A stretch of 64,000 nucleotides of DNA, from assembly GCF_028023675.1 (NCBI RefSeq), contig NZ_JAQIOZ010000006.1, positions 124,001 to 188,000 on the forward strand, read 5' to 3'. The translations under genes and the position numbers were made by a program. This DNA comes from Primorskyibacter aestuariivivens. Lineage in GTDB: Bacteria > Pseudomonadota > Alphaproteobacteria > Rhodobacterales > Rhodobacteraceae. This document shows, piece after piece, positions 45,919-54,384 of this stretch (its first letter is position 1; each line of letters starts with the position of its first letter). Under the pieces are notes generated by a model, which worked only from the letters and a program-made list of their open reading frames with translations, had not been told where the DNA came from and did no database searches.

Positions 45919-46887
45919 TTACACCTTGATATTTACAAGCATCCGCATGACCACAAGGTTCGCGGCAAGAAAGCCGAACACCACAAAGCATGCCGGAATG
46001 AAATATGGATGGTCGATCACATCGTCATAGTAATGGGGGTCGGTCAACTGGATGAAAATCAGACAGGCGATGGGGAAGCCCGACAGGAATTTGCCCGACC
46101 ATTTGGCCTCGGCGGTGATGGCCTTGACCCGGCGAAACAACCGGAATCGCGCGCGGATCACCTTGGATAGACCGGCCAGCACCTCGGCGAGGTTACCACC
46201 CGATTGCTGCTGGATGGTCACAGCCACGGCAAGAAAGCGCATATCCTGCATATCCAGCCGCTCGGCCATTTCCTTGAGCGCTTCGCCCACGTCGCGGCCA
46301 TAGGCGGCTTCGTCCGAAATGACGCCAAGTTCTGACGCCAGCGGATCCTTGACCTCTTTCGAGACAATGGTCAGCGCAGATGAAAACGGATGGCCAACGC
46401 GGAGCGAACGCACGATCAGTTCGATGGCGTCGGGCAGTTGCTCCTCGATCATGGCCATACGTTTGTTGGCCTTCATGTTCACCCATGTATAGACGCCACC
46501 AACACCCATCGCGATGGCCGCCACGACGCGCGTGGCCAGACCTGTTTCGGTCCCGACGGTCAGCCCGACATAGGCCATGAAGGACAGCCCCGCCATGATC
46601 AGCATGAGCTGGCGCGGGGTAAAGGCGATCGCGGCTTTCTGGGCCTTGGCGGCCAAAAGCGCGTAAAGCGGTATTTTGCGCGATCTTCGGTGCTGGTTCA
46701 TCTCCTTGCGGAGCTTCTCCATAACCTCTTCGCGGCGCGTGCCCTTGTCGAGCATCTCCAACCGGCGGTTGACCCGACTGTTGAGGCTGATGGATTTGCC
46801 GAAAACGGTCAGGTAAAGACCTTCGACCAGCACAAAGACCGCGACGAAGATCAGACCGTAGATGATCGGTTCTGCACTGATTTCCAT
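45919..46887 (-). CDS. tadB: Pilus platform protein TadB
   Basis: A 322-residue protein of the GspF/TadB family, with an N-terminal segment (PIIYGLIFVAVFVLVEGLYLTVFG), middle segments LMLIMAGLSFMAYVGLTVGTE and VVAAIAMGVGGVYTWV, and the C-terminal FIPACFVVFGFLAANLVVMRML. The signature LPDAIELIVRSLRVGHPFSSAL is present. It sits between the motor gene and tadC with gaps of 3 and 11 nt, indicating a tight operon. Confidence 0.93.
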   Translation of the reverse strand: MEISAEPIIYGLIFVAVFVLVEGLYLTVFGKSISLNSRVNRRLEMLDKGTRREEVMEKLRKEMNQHRRSRKIPLYALLAAKAQKAAIAFTPRQLMLIMAGLSFMAYVGLTVGTETGLATRVVAAIAMGVGGVYTWVNMKANKRMAMIEEQLPDAIELIVRSLRVGHPFSSALTIVSKEVKDPLASELGVISDEAAYGRDVGEALKEMAERLDMQDMRFLAVAVTIQQQSGGNLAEVLAGLSKVIRARFRLFRRVKAITAEAKWSGKFLSGFPIACLIFIQLTDPHYYDDVIDHPYFIPACFVVFGFLAANLVVMRMLVNIKV

Positions 46888-46890
46888 GAT

Positions 46891-48327
46891 CTACTCCGCA
46901 GCAAAAGGTTCAAAGATGGCGGGCGGCAGGTCGTAGCCCCAGAGCTTGAAGCGCTCGGAATAGTGGCTGCGCACACCGGTTGCCGTGAAATGGCCGATGA
47001 TGCGGTTGTCAGGGGTCAGGCCGACGCGCTGGTAACGGAAGATCTCCTGCATGGAGATCACGTCGCCTTCCATCCCGGTGACCTCGGTGATCGACACCAT
47101 GCGGCGCGAGCCGTCCTGAAGACGACTGGCCTGTACGATCAGGTTCACAGCGGACGCGATCTGCGAGCGCACTGCCTTGATCGGCATTTCGATGCCGGCC
47201 ATGGCGATCATGTTTTCCAGACGGCTGACACCGTCGCGGGCGCTGTTGGCGTGGATCGTAGTCATCGATCCGTCGTGGCCAGTGTTCATGGCCTGGAGCA
47301 TGTCGATGACTTCCTCGCCCCTCGTCTCGCCGACGATGATGCGGTCGGGGCGCATCCGAAGCGCGTTTCGCAGACAGTCCCGCTGGCTCACCGCGCCCTT
47401 GCCTTCGACGTTGGCGGGGCGGCTTTCCATCCGGCCCACATGGGTCTGTTGCAGCTGAAGTTCCGCCGTATCCTCGATGGTCAGGATGCGTTCGCTGTCA
47501 TCGATGAAGCTGGACAGCGCGTTGAGCGTGGTGGTTTTACCTGAACCGGTACCGCCCGAGACGATCACGTTAAGGCGACAGGCCACTGCGGCCTGAAGAT
47601 ACGCTGCCATTTCTTCGGTAAAGGCGCCGAAGCTGACCAGATCGTCAACGCCCAGCTTTTCCTTTTTGAATTTCCGGATGGAAACAAGGCTGCCATCCAC
47701 GGCGATGGGCGGCACCATGGCGTTGAAACGCGACCCATCGGCAAGACGGGCGTCAACATAGGGGTTCGATTCATCGACACGCCGACCCACGGCGCTCACG
47801 ATCTTGTCGATGATGCGCAGAAGGTGGCGTTCGTCCTTGAAGGTCACATCGCTGAGTTCCAGCCGCCCGGCGCGTTCCACGAAGATCTGGTTCGGGCCGT
47901 TGACCAGGATATCGTTGATCATGTCGTCCTGAAGCAGTGGCTCAAGCGGGCCAAGTCCCCTGACCTCGTGATAGAGTTCCTGATTCAGCGTGGTGCGATC
48001 CTCGCGGTTCAGGACGATACCCTGTTCGTTCAGGTATTCCTGGGCGATGTCATTGATCTCGGCCTTGAGATCGGCCTCGGTCGCGTGTTCCAGCGCGGCA
48101 AGGTTCAGGTTGTCCAGAAGCGTGCGGTGCAGTTCGAGCTTGATCTCGCCCATCCGCTCCTTGCGCTTTTGTTCCTTGTCGGTCGGCGCGGCCCGCGCGG
48201 GGGACGTCTTGGCCACCACCTTGCGGGTCACGGACGGTTTCTTCTCGGACGACTGCGGCAGTTCCGTGACATTGTCGGCCTTGGGGGCCACGGCTGCGGG
48301 AGACGCTTTGCGGTATTTGGAAAACAT
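46891..48327 (-). CDS. cpaF: Pilus assembly ATPase CpaF/TadA
   Basis: A 478-residue type II/IV secretion ATPase. An N-terminal helical domain includes a basic lysine-rich stretch ([18 protein letters not shown]). The RecA-like domain has Walker [10 protein letters not shown] at 257-265, the Asp box [10 protein letters not shown] and the His box [15 protein letters not shown]. It powers pilin polymerisation and, in some species, retraction. It is 12 nt downstream of cpaE. Confidence 0.95.
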   Translation of the reverse strand: MFSKYRKASPAAVAPKADNVTELPQSSEKKPSVTRKVVAKTSPARAAPTDKEQKRKERMGEIKLELHRTLLDNLNLAALEHATEADLKAEINDIAQEYLNEQGIVLNREDRTTLNQELYHEVRGLGPLEPLLQDDMINDILVNGPNQIFVERAGRLELSDVTFKDERHLLRIIDKIVSAVGRRVDESNPYVDARLADGSRFNAMVPPIAVDGSLVSIRKFKKEKLGVDDLVSFGAFTEEMAAYLQAAVACRLNVIVSGGTGSGKTTTLNALSSFIDDSERILTIEDTAELQLQQTHVGRMESRPANVEGKGAVSQRDCLRNALRMRPDRIIVGETRGEEVIDMLQAMNTGHDGSMTTIHANSARDGVSRLENMIAMAGIEMPIKAVRSQIASAVNLIVQASRLQDGSRRMVSITEVTGMEGDVISMQEIFRYQRVGLTPDNRIIGHFTATGVRSHYSERFKLWGYDLPPAIFEPFAAE

Positions 48328-48339
48328 CTGTGACTATCC

Positions 48340-49614
48340 TCAGGCAGCTTCGGCGTCGTCGCGGCCCAGCTCGATGAGCGACGCGGCGAGCTTGTTGATT
48401 TCCTTGCGCAACGGGTTCTTGGCCGCGGCGGTGGCCAGCGGCAGACCGTGATCGCAGGCCTGCAGCACCGGTTTGCCGCCGTCGGGGAACTGAACTTCGA
48501 TGGCGATGCCAAGGCTTTCGGCCATGCGTTTCACGCGGCTCTTGCCGGACAGGTCGGTGAATTTGGGCGCGTGGTTGAGAATGAACCGCAGCTTGTCAAA
48601 CGGCAGGTCCTCGGACTGCAGGGCGCGCTTCATGCGCAGCGCATTCTGGGCCGATCGCATGTCCAGCTCGATCATCGCGAAATACACATGCGCGGCGTGC
48701 AGCACAGTTTCGGACCATTGCACCAGCGTTTTGGGCATATCCACGATCACGTAGTCGAAATGCGCGCGGGCTGTGTCCAGAAGCTTCTGAATGTCTTCCG
48801 GGGGCAACAGGTCAAGCGGCAGCATGTCGGCCGGGGCCGTCAGAACCTCCATCGTGTCCTCGAATGTCATCAGTGCCTGGCTGAAACTGTCCTGGTCCAT
48901 GCTTTCGATGTCGGAGAGCAATTCATAGACCGAGTCGCGCCGCGGCAGGTCGAGATAGGTCGCGACCGAGCCGAATTGCAGGTCGAGATCCAACAGGCAA
49001 ACCTTGGGCGCGTCTGTTTTTGTAACGGTGGCCAGTTCCCATGCCAGGTTGGTCGCGAATGTGGTCGCACCAACGCCGCCGGCCAGGCCGTGGATGGCGA
49101 GAATGGCACCTTCGCGGGATGCGCCCTTGTGCAGTTTGACCTGCGGCGCGACAGCAGGGGCTTCGACGGGCGCGGGAACGGCGGCTTCCACCACCGGTTC
49201 GGGCTCGGTCGCGCGCAGCCGGTCAATGGCGAATTGCAGCTCGCTCTCGGGGAGGGGATAAGGGACGAATTCATCCGCACCTTTCCGCAATAGGTGGTGC
49301 AGGGCGGCGGGAGACACGTCTTCTGCAATCAGGATGACCTTGATTCCACGCTCCTTGGCTGCACCGATGATGTCCGACAATTTGTGCAGTTCTTCTTCGT
49401 CCTCGGCATCCATTGCGATGGCAATGAATTCCAGCGGTTCGCTGTCTTCCTGTTCAAAGAAGGGCAGGGCTTCGTCAAACCCCAGATCCCCCCATTGCTC
49501 ACCAAGAGCGTTTTCCATGTCCTCGATGAGAAGCTCGAACTCCTGCACGTCGCGGCTGATCGTACAGGCAACAAGGGGTACCATTTCCATTTCGAGCGCT
49601 GTTTCGTCAGTCAT
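48340..49614 (-). CDS. cpaE: Pilus localisation ATPase-like protein CpaE/TadZ
   Basis: A 424-residue protein with an N-terminal receiver-like domain (LEFIAIAMDAEDEEELHKL ... VILIAEDVSPAALHHLLRKGADEFVPYP), a proline/alanine linker and a ParA/MinD-like domain. The Walker A is GGVGATT at 179-185, where the usual lysine after glycine is alanine, as known for TadZ proteins. LLDLDLQFGS is the Walker A' partner. The ATG at 49614 is preferred to the frame start at 49764. TadZ directs the pilus machine to a pole. Confidence 0.92.
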   Translation of the reverse strand: MTDETALEMEMVPLVACTISRDVQEFELLIEDMENALGEQWGDLGFDEALPFFEQEDSEPLEFIAIAMDAEDEEELHKLSDIIGAAKERGIKVILIAEDVSPAALHHLLRKGADEFVPYPLPESELQFAIDRLRATEPEPVVEAAVPAPVEAPAVAPQVKLHKGASREGAILAIHGLAGGVGATTFATNLAWELATVTKTDAPKVCLLDLDLQFGSVATYLDLPRRDSVYELLSDIESMDQDSFSQALMTFEDTMEVLTAPADMLPLDLLPPEDIQKLLDTARAHFDYVIVDMPKTLVQWSETVLHAAHVYFAMIELDMRSAQNALRMKRALQSEDLPFDKLRFILNHAPKFTDLSGKSRVKRMAESLGIAIEVQFPDGGKPVLQACDHGLPLATAAAKNPLRKEINKLAASLIELGRDDAEAA

Positions 49615-49913
49615 TGCCACGCATCCTTTGCCTGTTCCCCGAATGCCAGTCCTCTTCTGCGGTCCGGAGTTGCTCGGCTCCGGGACGCGGTCTGAAATCG
49701 GAGTTTGCGTCACCGGGTTTACGTCCGGCGGCACAGATTTGATTGGTAGGAAGTTGCGAAACAATCTGGGCGAGATTGCGGCTAAATTTCCGTCTTTTCG
49801 CGGTTTCGCTTTGGTTCCGTGAACAATGCCGCCCAGTACAGGGGCAACTAAAGAGGCCGGTGGGCGGCAAAAATTCCGCGGATCGGCACGCGGAAAAATG
49901 AAAAATTGAAAAG

Positions 49914-49940
49914 AAAAAGGGCGGAGAAAACCGCCCTTTT
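49914..49940 (-). terminator. Rho-independent terminator after the tad-locus OmpA gene
   Basis: Arms AAAAGGGCGG and CCGCCCTTTT around a 6-nt loop. In the minus direction they are followed by TTTTTCTTTTC. It closes the cpaC-ompA unit about 20 nt after the OmpA gene stop, so cpaE and the genes beyond probably have their own promoter in the 300-nt gap 49615-49913. Confidence 0.85.
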
Positions 49941-49961
49941 CGCATTGGAATATGCAGATTC

Positions 49962-50627
49962 CTAGTCTTCGGTGAAAACCTGTTCGCCCGACGATTCGCC
50001 GCCGGAAAGACCGGTTGGCGCGGTGGCTGATTCCACGTATTCCCGGTAGACCACGGCCGCGTAGTTACCGTCCAGAAGATGCGGATGCCCCGCCACGAAA
50101 CCCGACACTTCGGTCACGGTGCGTCGGTTGCGGCGTTCGCGTCCCTCGGTCACGATGAGCGGCTGCGATTCCCCAAAGGAAACAACGGCTTCGAGACGCG
50201 ATCGCGAGATGCCCTGTGAAGCAAGGAAGGCGACAACCGCTTGTGCGCGGCGCATGCCGAGATGCTTGTTATACGCGTTGGATCCAACCGAGTCGGTATG
50301 ACCGTAGACGCGGAAACGAACCTCGGGGAATTGCCGGATCCATGCGGCCTGTTCGCGTAGCGTATCCCGGGCACCTGCGTCCAGCACCGAACTGTTGAAG
50401 GCAAAGTTGACCGTGGTCAGGACCTCGTTGGCAAAACGTTGCGAGAGGTCATAGACCCATTTCTTCTCGCCGGTCATGTATGCAGCATTGTTCATGCTGG
50501 CTGTGCCGAAATTCCCGGTGTCGATCAATGCCCCCGCTTCGCGGTAGAAGGACCCCTGGACCGGGCCGTGGCCGGGGGAACACCCCACCAGCGCGCCCAG
50601 GGTTACGATTGCCAGAATATGTTTCAT
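49962..50627 (-). CDS. OmpA-family lipoprotein of the tad locus
   Basis: A 221-residue protein with lipobox LVGC (signal MKHILAIVTLGALVGC). An OmpA-like domain covers about 95-190: VNFAFNSSVLDAGARDTLREQ, RVYGHTDSVGSNAYNKHLGMRRA and ERRNRRTVTEVSG. An acidic C-terminal extension follows. It is encoded 17 nt after the secretin gene, so it probably anchors the pilus outer-membrane complex to peptidoglycan. A start 4 codons further upstream is possible. Confidence 0.88.
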   Translation of the reverse strand: MKHILAIVTLGALVGCSPGHGPVQGSFYREAGALIDTGNFGTASMNNAAYMTGEKKWVYDLSQRFANEVLTTVNFAFNSSVLDAGARDTLREQAAWIRQFPEVRFRVYGHTDSVGSNAYNKHLGMRRAQAVVAFLASQGISRSRLEAVVSFGESQPLIVTEGRERRNRRTVTEVSGFVAGHPHLLDGNYAAVVYREYVESATAPTGLSGGESSGEQVFTED

Positions 50628-50643
50628 GTGCCCCCGCATCCGA

Positions 50644-52104
50644 TCAATCCATCACATAGCCATAGGAGCCGGAAAAGTCCTGTTTGGCAACTTCCGCCAC
50701 CGGGCCTTTTTTCTTGTAAGCCGTATCGCTGGCCACGCGACCATAGAGGAACAGGTCCTTTTCCGATGGCGGGCGGACCCGGTCCGTCGGGAGGGCCAGC
50801 GCTTCGCCACGGGTCGGCGTCACGAGATGTGGTGTTACGATGATCACCAGTTCGGATTGTTCACGCCGGTATTCAGCCGACCGGAACAAGGCACCCAGCA
50901 CCGGCACATCGCCAAGCCACGGAATTTGCCCATTGAGGTCGGTGAAGTCATCTTCGAGCAGCCCGGCAATCGCAAAGCTTTCCCCGTCGCGCATTTCAAC
51001 GGTGGTCGATGCCTCGCGGCGGGTGAAAGCGTCCACCTGGAAGTCGTTGTTGACGAATCCTCGAGTATTGTCGATCGAGCTGACCGCAGTTTTGAGTTCC
51101 AGATTGATGATGTCGCCGTCAACGACGCGCGGGATAAAGGCTAGCTCGACACCAAAGGGTTTCCATTCTATCCGGATCGACCCGTTCTGGTCGGCTACCG
51201 GCACTGGGTATTCGCCACCGGCGAGGAATGTTGCTTCCTGACCCGAGAGGGCGGTCAGGTTCGGTTCCGCAAGCATCCGGACAACGCCTTTGGATTCAAG
51301 GGCTTCCAGAAGCAGGGAGACCTCGACGGCACCAGCATTGAAGCCGATATTGAACGAGGCCTCGTTATCCGTGCTGCTGTCGAATGCACCGCCCAGAATC
51401 CCTTCATGGGCGCCTCCAACAGCCGCCTGTCCGCCGCCGAATTTCACTCCGACTTTGTCGCCGAGAATGTCGCCGCCCAAGGCCAGGGACGAGGCCAGCT
51501 TTTTCGAGACGGTGCGCGACATTTCCGCAAAGCGGACCTTGAGCATGACTTGGTGAACCCCACCGACGCTCATCAGGTTCGAGACGCGTTCGATATTGTC
51601 GACGTTTCGGTTGCCGCCCGCCTGTGGAACATACATCGCCGCCAGTTCGAGAGCGCGCTGCATCTTTTGCTTGGACGACACGACGCCGGACAGGACCAGC
51701 CCGTCATTGGCCGTGCGTACTTCGATCTTTTCGCCGGGTAGAACCTGGCGCAGCCGCTCCTTGAATTCCGTGATGTCCGGGGTCACGCGGACATCGACAT
51801 TCGTGATCAGACGCCCGGAGGCGTCCAGCAACGTCAGGGTTGTGGTGCCAGAGCTTTTCCCAAGCACATAGATGGTCCGGTCCGACAGGGATGAGATATC
51901 CGCGATGGTCGGGTTCGCGATCGAAAGTTCCGCAAAGGGAACTTCGCTTTCGACCACGACCGCCCGGTTCATTGGGACACTCAGATCAGATGACGTTCCC
52001 TGACGTACCACGCGAAGCGTATCCGCATAAGCGGTACTTGTTACGGTGCCACCAGCGAGAACCGCGCCCAAAAGGGCGGCTTTGAACAGCGTCGTAATTT
52101 TCAT
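50644..52104 (-). CDS. cpaC: Pilus secretin CpaC/RcpA
   Basis: A 486-residue outer-membrane secretin with a signal peptide (ITTLFKAALLGAVLAGGTVTSTAYA). The N-terminal domain (VEVPFAELSIANPTIADISSLSDRTIYVLGKSSGTTTLTLLD type sequence) is followed by a BON-like part. The secretin core has LLLEALESKGVVRMLAEPNLTALSGQEATFLAGGEYPVP and ends with LGDVPVLGALFRSAEYRREQSELVIIVTPHLV. It forms the gated pore through which the pilus leaves. It has its own upstream region of about 150 nt, following a terminator. Confidence 0.94.
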   Translation of the reverse strand: MKITTLFKAALLGAVLAGGTVTSTAYADTLRVVRQGTSSDLSVPMNRAVVVESEVPFAELSIANPTIADISSLSDRTIYVLGKSSGTTTLTLLDASGRLITNVDVRVTPDITEFKERLRQVLPGEKIEVRTANDGLVLSGVVSSKQKMQRALELAAMYVPQAGGNRNVDNIERVSNLMSVGGVHQVMLKVRFAEMSRTVSKKLASSLALGGDILGDKVGVKFGGGQAAVGGAHEGILGGAFDSSTDNEASFNIGFNAGAVEVSLLLEALESKGVVRMLAEPNLTALSGQEATFLAGGEYPVPVADQNGSIRIEWKPFGVELAFIPRVVDGDIINLELKTAVSSIDNTRGFVNNDFQVDAFTRREASTTVEMRDGESFAIAGLLEDDFTDLNGQIPWLGDVPVLGALFRSAEYRREQSELVIIVTPHLVTPTRGEALALPTDRVRPPSEKDLFLYGRVASDTAYKKKGPVAEVAKQDFSGSYGYVMD

Positions 52105-52244
52105 GTGACCTGCCTTTCCGATCACGCCTCATTTTGTGGGTCTACTGCCCACATTTTGATCCAGCATGCGCGATTTCGAATTTATTTTCAAGAATCAATA
52201 GCTTCTTGCGTTCTGTTTATGTGGGTATCTCGCAACAGGTAGCA

Positions 52245-52278
52245 AAAGATGAACGCCGCATCACGAGATGCGGCGTTC
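52245..52278 (-). terminator. Rho-independent terminator between cpaB and cpaC
   Basis: Perfect 12-nt arms GAACGCCGCATC and GATGCGGCGTTC with loop ACGA, followed in the minus direction by ATCTTTTGC. It starts about 30 nt after the cpaB stop. It would split cpaB from cpaC, leaving the 140 nt from 52105 to 52244 to carry the cpaC promoter. Confidence 0.75.
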
Positions 52279-52306
52279 GGAATTCGTCGAGATACCAATT
52301 GTGGTA

Positions 52307-53290
52307 TCAGTTAGTGCAGGGTATCGGGATCTCGACCACCTCAGCTCCTTTGCGGGTCCGGATGGTGCAGACCTCTTCCTTTTTCTGTTCGACGACTACT
52401 TCCTCTTCGGGTGCTTCCAGTCCCAGAAGGCTCATCTGGTCGACTTCGACCGCGCCCACGTCGCTGTCATCGTTGGTTCCGACAAGCGCGAGTGACAACC
52501 GACCTGTGGATTGCGCCTGAGCCAGGGCCGCCACCTGTTGCGGTCGCGCGGCCACGGTCACTGTTCGTGCGATGGTAGTGGTTGAGTTGTTCCCGTCCGC
52601 TGTTTGGTCTACGGCGATCAGCTGCACGCCGGTTTCGATCAGCTTTGTGACGTCTTGACTGCCCCTTCTTTGTTCTCCGATCTGCTCCACGCGCCCCGTC
52701 CAATAGACATCCACGCGGTCGCCGGGCCGAAGAAAACCGGATACGCCCGAGGCAACGTCAACCTTGATTGCAAAGGCCCGCATGCCTTTGCTGATGCGCG
52801 AAGTGATGCCTGCATCCTGTCCCGGTTCGGTGACTTTCATAGCAAGAATCGATTCGCCCTTTTCGATCGTGCGAAGGATGAACCGATCCTGGCCGTTTTC
52901 GGGGAAGAGATCATCTATGCCAGATACGCGCAGCCCGTCTTTCACAGCCCGCATTTCAGGCGAGAGTGTCTGTTTCATTTCGTCGAGCGTGTCCTCGTCG
53001 AACTCATCCCAGGGTTTGTAGTAGGGCAGGGCCCCCCCTTCGAGCAGGAAGGCACCATCAGGAACCGCACTGGTTGGGTAGTTGACGACGCGCACCATGG
53101 ATTTTTCAAGCTTTTCGCCGTATTTCAGCTTTTCTTTGGCAACAAAGATTTTGACCATATCCACGCCGCCTTGCGACTTGGCCTTGCTGAGAGCGGTACG
53201 GTAGGAGTTCATATAGCCATTGGCCATGTACACGGCTAAACCGGCTAGCGCGACGCCGGCGACGAGTACCAATCCAAACACAACTCGCAT
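52307..53290 (-). CDS. cpaB: Flp pilus assembly protein CpaB/RcpC
   Basis: A 327-residue periplasmic protein with one N-terminal membrane anchor (VVFGLVLVAGVALAGLAVYMANG). It carries a SAF-like domain (VKIFVAKEKLKYGEKLEKSMVRVVNYP) and RAFAIKVDVASGVSGFLRPGDRVDVYWTG, the CpaB signature. It ends with paired cysteines in EEVCTIRTRKGAEVVEIPIPCTN. CpaB works with the CpaC secretin in the periplasm. It is separated from the pilin genes by a stem-loop. Confidence 0.92.
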   Translation of the reverse strand: MRVVFGLVLVAGVALAGLAVYMANGYMNSYRTALSKAKSQGGVDMVKIFVAKEKLKYGEKLEKSMVRVVNYPTSAVPDGAFLLEGGALPYYKPWDEFDEDTLDEMKQTLSPEMRAVKDGLRVSGIDDLFPENGQDRFILRTIEKGESILAMKVTEPGQDAGITSRISKGMRAFAIKVDVASGVSGFLRPGDRVDVYWTGRVEQIGEQRRGSQDVTKLIETGVQLIAVDQTADGNNSTTTIARTVTVAARPQQVAALAQAQSTGRLSLALVGTNDDSDVGAVEVDQMSLLGLEAPEEEVVVEQKKEEVCTIRTRKGAEVVEIPIPCTN

Positions 53291-53468
53291 TTTCTGCCTC
53301 TTTCTTTTTCACTTCCCGTGAACGGGAGAAACCTCGGTCAAACCATGCCGGGGAAATGTGGTGAAAATTTGCTCGGGGCGTGAAGCATTTCCGACGATTG
53401 GGTCAAATTCGATCGGGGTGTGGCGCTCGGAAAGCGGCTTGGGTCTTCTGGTAGCCTAAACGTGGCAA

Positions 53469-53496
53469 TCCGCGCCACCAAGCGGTTGGGCGCGGA
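53469..53496 (-). other. Stem-loop between pilin gene 1 and cpaB
   Basis: TCCGCGCC and GGCGCGGA, 8-nt arms with a 12-nt loop, about 25 nt after the pilin stop on the minus strand. No clear T tract. It probably separates abundant pilin message from cpaB. Confidence 0.45.
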
Positions 53497-53522
53497 CATG
53501 CGAAATCAGTCATGTGGATAGA

Positions 53523-53702
53523 TCAAAAGTCGTTTTCGCCACCGATCGCGCCTGCTGTCGCTTCGCCAAGCAGATGGGTTTGGTTTTCGATTTCCACATA
53601 GGCGACAATCGCTACCCCCACGATAGCTGCGGTCAAAACGACCCAGTCGACAGTCACGGCGCCGTTTTCGCGGCGGATAAAATTCCTGAGAAGCTTGCTC
53701 AT
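53523..53702 (-). CDS. flp: Flp-type pilin 1
   Basis: A 59-residue type IVb pilin, MSKLLRNFIRRENGAVTV at the start. It has the cleavage-site pattern G-A-V-T-V-D-W with the conserved acidic residue soon after the cut, the hydrophobic segment VDWVVLTAAIVGVAIVAYVEI and a C-terminal EATAGAIGGENDF. It is shorter than the usual listing threshold but has a Shine-Dalgarno GGAGAG before the ATG at 53702. It differs from pilins 2 and 3 mainly in the N-terminal leader and the middle (ENQTHLLG). Confidence 0.92.
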   Translation of the reverse strand: MSKLLRNFIRRENGAVTVDWVVLTAAIVGVAIVAYVEIENQTHLLGEATAGAIGGENDF

Positions 53703-53865
53703 GGCTCTCTCCTAAACCTGGTTACCCCCGATTGTGCCCTGCTGCCCGCGTAACGCGGCGGGCCTTCAGGTTTGGCATGCCCCCCAGCGGGCGTAGTGCC
53801 ACAGCGATGATCGTTACATTCTGTGCAGCAATGGTCCCTGAAAAACGGCCAGGGTGCCGGTGTTC

Positions 53866-53901
53866 AGCAGATACCCGGTCGCGGTGCGGCGGGTATCTGC
53901 T
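53866..53901 (-). other. Stem-loop between pilin genes 2 and 1
   Basis: AGCAGATACCC and GGGTATCTGCT, perfect 11-nt arms with a 14-nt loop, 18 nt after the stop of pilin 2. No T tract follows, so an attenuator or an RNA-stabilising role is more likely than full termination. Confidence 0.6.
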
Positions 53902-53919
53902 TTAAGTCAACGGAATGAC

Positions 53920-54099
53920 TTAGAAGTCGTTTTCGCCGCCGATTGCGGTCGACGTCGCTTCCCACAGACCTTGGGTCTGGGTTTCGATCGACTGGTAGGC
54001 TGCGATGGCGAGGCCAACGATGGCTGCGGTCAGAACAACCCAGTCAACCGTAACGGCGCCGTCTTCGTCTTTGCGGAATTTGTTGATGAACTTGATCAT
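53920..54099 (-). CDS. flp: Flp-type pilin 2
   Basis: A 59-residue type IVb pilin beginning MIKFINKFRKDEDGAVTV, cut after glycine by CpaA. The hydrophobic segment is VDWVVLTAAIVGLAIAAYQ and the protein ends STAIGGENDF. Its product is identical to pilin 3 and the genes differ by only two synonymous bases (GCG/GCA and GAG/CAG context within the hydrophobic part). The ATG at 54099 follows GAGGAAAAAACC. It is followed by a strong stem-loop. Confidence 0.95.
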   Translation of the reverse strand: MIKFINKFRKDEDGAVTVDWVVLTAAIVGLAIAAYQSIETQTQGLWEATSTAIGGENDF

Positions 54100-54144
54100 G
54101 GTTTTTTCCTCGGATCGGCCATCTAGGCCGGTAACATTTAGGAG

Positions 54145-54179
54145 GCCTTTGCCAAGTGGGTCATGCCACCGGCAAAGGC
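54145..54179 (-). other. Stem-loop between pilin genes 3 and 2
   Basis: GCCTTTGCC and GGCAAAGGC, perfect 9-nt arms with a 17-nt loop, between the stop of pilin 3 and the ribosome-binding site of pilin 2. Confidence 0.5.
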
Positions 54180-54204
54180 GCAAAGAAGGGTGCGATCAAA
54201 CGAC

Positions 54205-54384
54205 TTAGAAGTCGTTTTCGCCGCCGATTGCGGTCGACGTCGCTTCCCACAGACCTTGGGTCTGGGTTTCGATCGACTGGTAGGCTGCAATGGCCAGGCC
54301 AACGATGGCTGCGGTCAGAACAACCCAGTCAACCGTAACGGCGCCGTCTTCGTCTTTGCGGAATTTGTTGATGAACTTGATCAT
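54205..54384 (-). CDS. flp: Flp-type pilin 3
   Basis: A 59-residue pilin with the same amino-acid sequence as pilin 2. The leader MIKFINKFRKDEDG is basic then acidic, followed by AVTVDWVVLTAAIVGLAIAAYQ. It is the promoter-proximal pilin of the tad locus, facing the divergent lytic transglycosylase gene. The near-identical nucleotide sequence of the two copies points to recent duplication or gene conversion. ATG at 54384 follows GGAGACCAAGACC. Confidence 0.95.
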   Translation of the reverse strand: MIKFINKFRKDEDGAVTVDWVVLTAAIVGLAIAAYQSIETQTQGLWEATSTAIGGENDF

